Positions 60,773-64,000 of a stretch of 64,000 nucleotides of DNA are shown here, piece after piece. The stretch's first letter is position 1. Every line of letters begins with the position of its first letter. Origin of the DNA: JACVRW01 sp034664085 (lineage in GTDB: Bacteria > Actinomycetota > Thermoleophilia > Solirubrobacterales > Thermoleophilaceae); NCBI GenBank assembly GCA_034664085.1, contig JAXDII010000080.1:1-64000 (forward strand). Direction: 5' to 3'. A program made the translations under genes and the position numbers. Below the pieces are notes generated by a model. That model did no database searches and was not told the DNA's origin. It was given only the letters and a program-made list of their open reading frames with translations.

Positions 60773-62571
60773 GTGGCCCTGCCGGCCTCCCGAGCGGCGG
60801 CCTCCGCCGCCTCGAGCTGGCGCTCGATCAGGTCGAGCCCCGAGCTCCAGAAGTTCGGGTCGGCCAGGTCCACGCCGACGATCGCGGCGAGCTCCTCGGG
60901 CGGGCGGGAGCCGCCCGCGCGCAGCAGCTCGAGGTAGGAGGAGGCGAACTCCTCGCCCCGCTGCTCGTAATGGCGGTACACCGACAGCGCGAGCAGGTGC
61001 CCGTACGCGTAGGCGTAGACGTAGCCGGGCGTGTCCACGAAGTGGGGGATGTACGACCACCAGATGCCGTAGTCGTCGTGGAGGTCGACGGCGTCGCCGA
61101 GCAGGTCGGCCTGGGAGTCGAGCCACAGCTCGGCGAAGCGCTGGGGCGGGAGCTCGCCGCTGTCGCGCCGGGCGGAGTGCACCGCGTGCTCGAAACGGTT
61201 CATGGCGACCTGGCGGAAGACCGCGCCGACCGCGCCGTCGAGCGACCCGGCCAGCAGCGACAGGCGCGCCGCGGCATCGGGCGCGCGCTCCAGCAGCCGC
61301 TCCAGCACGATCGTCTCGCCGAAGATCGAGGCCGTCTCGGCGAGCGTCAGGGGCGTGGTGAACTGGAAGATGCCCTGCGGGCGGGCGAGCGACGCGTGCA
61401 CGCCGTGGCCGAGCTCGTGCGCCAGCGTCAGCACGTCGTATGGACGCGCCGTGTAGTTGAGCATCACGTAGGGGTGCCGCGAGGGGACCGTGTACGAGCA
61501 GAAGGCGCCGCCGCGCTTGCCGGGCCGCGGCGGGGCGTCGATGTAGCCGTCGAAGAAGCTGGCCGCGGCCTCGCCGAGCTCGGGCGCGAAGCCCGAGTAG
61601 CAGTCGAGCACGATCGAGCGCGCCTCGTCATAGGGAATCTGCTCGTCGGTGTCGCTGACCGGGGCCATGCGGTCCCAGTACGCGAGCCGGTCGACGCCGA
61701 GCAGGCCGGCCTTGAGCCGGTACCAGCGTCGCGCCAGCTCGTAGCGGCCCGACACCGCCTCGATCAGCGCCTCCACCGACGCGTCGCTCGCCTCGTTGGC
61801 GAGGTTGCGCGAGGCCAGCCAGTGCGGGTAGTCGCGCAGGCGGTCCTTGGTCGCCTTGTCGGCCAGCAGCGTGTTGAAGAGGTAGGCGCGCGTACGCAGG
61901 CCCGGCCGCAGCGCCTCTGTGGTCGCCCGGGCGGCCTGCTCGCGCACCGCGCGGTCGGGGTCCTGCAGGCGGCTCAGGGCCACCTCGAGCGAGGCCGGCT
62001 CCTCGGTGTCGGGCAGCGCCACCTCGACCGCGGAGATCTGCTCGGTGAACAGGCGGCGGAAGGCCGACGAGCCGGTCACGTCCAGCTCCGTCATCACCCG
62101 CTCCTCGGGCTCGCTGAGCTGGTGCGGCCGGTAGCGGCGCAGGTTGCGCAGGTGGTGGCGGCAGAAGTCGAGGCCCTCGTCTGCCAGCAGCTGCTCCGCG
62201 CGCTCCTCCGGCAGCTCGTTCCACTCGAGCTCGAAGAACAGCAGCTCGGTCTCGATCGCGGCGCCGAGCTCGCGCGCCTTCTGGATCAGCGCGCCCCGCG
62301 CGGGGTCCGCCGTGTCGAGCGAGAAGCTGAGCATCGCGTAGGAGCCGGCGCGGCCCGCGAGGTCGGAGATCTCGGCCAGCTCGTGCATGGCGCCGGCGAG
62401 GCCCTCCGCGTCCAGCTCGGCGACCTGGCCGCGGTGGCGCTCGGCGAAGGCGGTCGCGCGATCGCGAGCTTGGGTCAGCAGCTCCTCGACGCCGTCAGGC
62501 CCCTTGGACTCGACGAGCGGCTCGAGGTCCCAGGCGGCGGCTTCGAGGGCAGGATCGACGGTCGTGCTCAC
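60769..62571 (-). CDS. pepF: M3-family oligoendopeptidase F
   Basis: 600 residues, full length. The zinc site is HELGHGVH at residues 385-392, with the third ligand Glu in ETASIFGETIV downstream. Surrounding blocks such as GGAFCSYTVPSRHPYVMLNYT and GYVYAYAYGHLLALS fit PepF. It cleaves oligopeptides in the cytoplasm, finishing protein breakdown by Lon-type proteases. A 4-base overlap (GTGA) couples it to the downstream methyltransferase. It lies 11 bases downstream of the thioesterase gene on the same strand. Confidence 0.93.
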   Translation of the reverse strand: MSTTVDPALEAAAWDLEPLVESKGPDGVEELLTQARDRATAFAERHRGQVAELDAEGLAGAMHELAEISDLAGRAGSYAMLSFSLDTADPARGALIQKARELGAAIETELLFFELEWNELPEERAEQLLADEGLDFCRHHLRNLRRYRPHQLSEPEERVMTELDVTGSSAFRRLFTEQISAVEVALPDTEEPASLEVALSRLQDPDRAVREQAARATTEALRPGLRTRAYLFNTLLADKATKDRLRDYPHWLASRNLANEASDASVEALIEAVSGRYELARRWYRLKAGLLGVDRLAYWDRMAPVSDTDEQIPYDEARSIVLDCYSGFAPELGEAAASFFDGYIDAPPRPGKRGGAFCSYTVPSRHPYVMLNYTARPYDVLTLAHELGHGVHASLARPQGIFQFTTPLTLAETASIFGETIVLERLLERAPDAAARLSLLAGSLDGAVGAVFRQVAMNRFEHAVHSARRDSGELPPQRFAELWLDSQADLLGDAVDLHDDYGIWWSYIPHFVDTPGYVYAYAYGHLLALSVYRHYEQRGEEFASSYLELLRAGGSRPPEELAAIVGVDLADPNFWSSGLDLIERQLEAAEAAAREAGRAT

Positions 62572-62582
62572 GGTTGGTCAGG

Positions 62583-63035
62583 CTAGAGGACGATCAGGCA
62601 GGTGCTGGTCCCGTGCGCCAGCAGCTTGCCGTCCCGCTCGCTGCGCACCTCGCCGGCCGCGGTGGCGACACGGCTGCCGCGGTGCACGACGTGGCCGCTC
62701 GCGACGATCCGGCCCGTGTCCACGCTGATCGGGCGCACGAGGTTGAACGAGATCTCGAGCGTGGCGTAGGCGCCGCCCTCGGGGAGCGTGGTGTGCACCG
62801 CCGCGCCCATGCAGGAGTCGAGCATGGTGCCGGCGATGCCGCCGTGCACGGTCCCGAGCGGGTTGTACATGTCCTCGCGCGGCGTCAGCGCGAACGCCGT
62901 GCGGCCCTCCTCGGCCTCGACCAGATCCATGCCCAGCAGCCGCTGGATCGGGGCGGGCGGCAGCGCGCCGTCCCGGATCTTCTGCATCAGCTCGAGTCCG
63001 GTCATGGCCGACTGCGGGAGTATGTCGCGGTCCAT
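62583..63035 (-). CDS. PaaI-type hotdog thioesterase
   Basis: 150 residues from ATG 63035; ATG 63005 (MTGLELMQ) is also plausible and would relieve an exact start-codon overlap with the divergent gene. The hotdog motif is NPLGTVHGGIAGTMLDSCMGAAVHTTLP, the PaaI signature with Gly-Gly and Asp. It hydrolyses acyl- or aryl-CoA thioesters, such as phenylacetyl-CoA or hydroxyphenylacetyl-CoA. Substrate not determinable. Confidence 0.86.
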   Translation of the reverse strand: MDRDILPQSAMTGLELMQKIRDGALPPAPIQRLLGMDLVEAEEGRTAFALTPREDMYNPLGTVHGGIAGTMLDSCMGAAVHTTLPEGGAYATLEISFNLVRPISVDTGRIVASGHVVHRGSRVATAAGEVRSERDGKLLAHGTSTCLIVL

Positions 63036-63936
63036 GGCGATCCCGCCCACTCCCCTGGAGGAGGCGCCGCCGGCGCTCGCCGCCGGCCGCCGGCTGCTGC
63101 TCAAGCGCGAGGACGTGCACGAGCTCGGCGCCTTCAAGTGGCGCGGCGCGCTGCCCGCGCTGGAGCGCTACCGCGAGCAGGGTGCCGCGGCGGTCGTGAC
63201 GGCCTCCACCGGCAACCACGGGGCCGCCACCGCCTGGGCCGCGCAGCGCACCGGCCTGCGGGCGGTCGTCTACGTGCCCGAGCAGGCGAGCCGGGCCAAG
63301 CTCGACCTGCTCGAGCAGCTCGGCGCCGAGCTGCGCCACGCGGGCGCCGACGTCGACGGGGCGAAGGACGCGGCGCGCGCCCACGCCGAGCGGGAGCGTG
63401 TGCCGTTCTTCGAGGACGGCGCCGAGCCGGCCCAGTTCGACGGCTATGCGGCGATCGGGAGCGAGATCGTCGCGCAGCTCGGCGAGCGTCCGGCGCTCGT
63501 CGCGGTGCCGGTGGGCAACGGCGCGCTGCTGATCGGGGTCGCCCGCGGGCTTGGCGGCCCCGGCGCGCTGGGCGTGGTCTCCAAGGCCGCGCCGGTCATG
63601 GCGCTGAGCGTGGAGGCTGGGCGGCCCGTTGACTGCGACGACAGCGCCACGTTCGCCGACGGCCTGGCGGTGCGCGTGGCGGTCCCGCTGGCGGTTGCCG
63701 AGCTGGCGCGGCTCGCCACGCCGTTCGTGCAGGTGTCCGAGCGCGCGATCGCCCGGGCGGTGGGGGACTTCGCGGCGGCAGGCATGCGGGTCGAGGGCTC
63801 GGCGGCGGCCGCACTCGCCGCCCTGGACCAGGTCGATCCTCCCGCCGGGCCGGCCGTCCTGCTGGTGACCGGGCACAACATCGACGACGAGCTCCACCGG
63901 CGCGCGGTCGAGCGGCCCGAGAGCTTTCCGGACTAG
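63034..63936 (+). CDS. Threonine-dehydratase-like PLP enzyme
   Basis: 300 residues from ATG 63034. The PLP lysine is in LGAFKWRGAL, the Asn-His-Gly phosphate/ring contact in STGNHGAATAWAAQ, and a Gly-rich phosphate loop in VPVGNGALLIGV. These define the serine/threonine dehydratase family (tryptophan-synthase fold). No ACT regulatory domain. It might be a threonine or hydroxyaspartate dehydratase. The start overlaps that of the divergent thioesterase within CCATGG, and the end shares CTAG with the last, partial gene. Confidence 0.84.
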   Translation: MAIPPTPLEEAPPALAAGRRLLLKREDVHELGAFKWRGALPALERYREQGAAAVVTASTGNHGAATAWAAQRTGLRAVVYVPEQASRAKLDLLEQLGAELRHAGADVDGAKDAARAHAERERVPFFEDGAEPAQFDGYAAIGSEIVAQLGERPALVAVPVGNGALLIGVARGLGGPGALGVVSKAAPVMALSVEAGRPVDCDDSATFADGLAVRVAVPLAVAELARLATPFVQVSERAIARAVGDFAAAGMRVEGSAAAALAALDQVDPPAGPAVLLVTGHNIDDELHRRAVERPESFPD

Positions 63937-64000
63937 CGCGCCGTCGCCTTGCGCTTGCGCGTCGCGCCCTTGCCGCCGCCGGATTTCATCCCGGCGAGCG
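63933..64000 (-). CDS. C-terminus of a gene with a basic, Gly/Lys/Arg-rich tail (partial)
   Basis: The minus strand reads, up to TAG 63933-63935, LAGMKSGGGKGATRKRKATAR. Only 21 residues are visible; the rest lies beyond the window. A basic tail of this kind occurs on DNA- or RNA-binding proteins. Its stop sits in a CTAG shared with the convergent PLP enzyme gene, the same arrangement as at seven other places here, which supports a real gene end. Confidence 0.5.
   Translation of the reverse strand, partial: LAGMKSGGGKGATRKRKATAR

Overview
The window is a very GC-rich, gene-dense bacterial chromosome segment. It shows many GTG/TTG starts, 4-base ATGA/GTGA overlaps between consecutive genes, lipoproteins, a subtilisin-inhibitor-like domain, a resuscitation-factor-like muralytic protein behind a c-di-AMP riboswitch, and an N-terminal-GATase PabAB fusion. 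Together these suggest a deep-branching actinobacterium of the Thermoleophilia/Solirubrobacterales kind. That placement is inferred from gene content only; no 16S rRNA is present.

Layout. 1-10.2 kb: an aminodeoxychorismate-centred cluster. A leftward arm holds a methyltransferase, a type I-beta DAHP synthase and a class IV PLP enzyme. A rightward arm holds a GNAT, a stand-alone acyl carrier protein, an acyl-adenylating enzyme, the PabAB fusion, a second paralogous adenylating enzyme and a luciferase-like oxidoreductase. It can be read as chorismate supply, amination to a p-aminobenzoate-type acid, then activation and carrier loading. 10.2-15 kb: two exported sugar-dehydrogenase/PKD proteins anchored at opposite ends. 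15-24.9 kb: nitronate monooxygenase, a phosphatase, an antiporter, cytochrome bd (cydAB plus a small third protein), a 5'-nucleotidase, and a zinc-type solute-binding lipoprotein behind a perfect Fur/Zur-like palindrome, with a Fur-family regulator nearby. 25-31 kb: SOD, a nuclease-family protein, tRNA-Leu(CAG), a 5'-truncated DUF4386 remnant, a fatty-acid-hydroxylase-like protein, two tail-to-tail phosphatase paralogues, and PspC and GYD proteins.

31.2-34.4 kb: a 3.2-kb element bounded by a 21-bp direct repeat of the 3' end of tRNA-Glu(CTC). It carries an McrA-like HNH nuclease and three unknown proteins, all with predicted membrane segments, but no integrase: a candidate miniature defence island. 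34.5-38.7 kb: a lipoprotein, a PPOX-family protein, a hydrolase, a methyltransferase and an SDR. 38.7-45.8 kb: a tightly coupled operon of nitroreductase, glpD, a divergent dihydropteroate-synthase-like protein, a metallophosphoesterase, cyclic 2,3-diphosphoglycerate synthetase, 2-phosphoglycerate kinase and a Rho-like protein that has lost its ATPase residues. The two phosphoglycerate enzymes would make cyclic 2,3-diphosphoglycerate, a solute classically known from methanogens.

45.8-64 kb: two unknown proteins, a two-component pair with a CpaB-like protein, rpiA and OsmC, Lon, a lipoprotein with an SSI-like domain whose start codon lies inside a perfect 15-bp hairpin, a GH65/beta-phosphoglucomutase/SDR operon, the c-di-AMP riboswitch and its muralytic protein, an MFS exporter, two peptidases, a methyltransferase, a thioesterase and a threonine-dehydratase-like enzyme.

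A striking layout feature is that eight convergent gene pairs end in one shared CTAG, each gene using TAG as its stop. I saw no CRISPR array, no complete insertion sequence and no rRNA.
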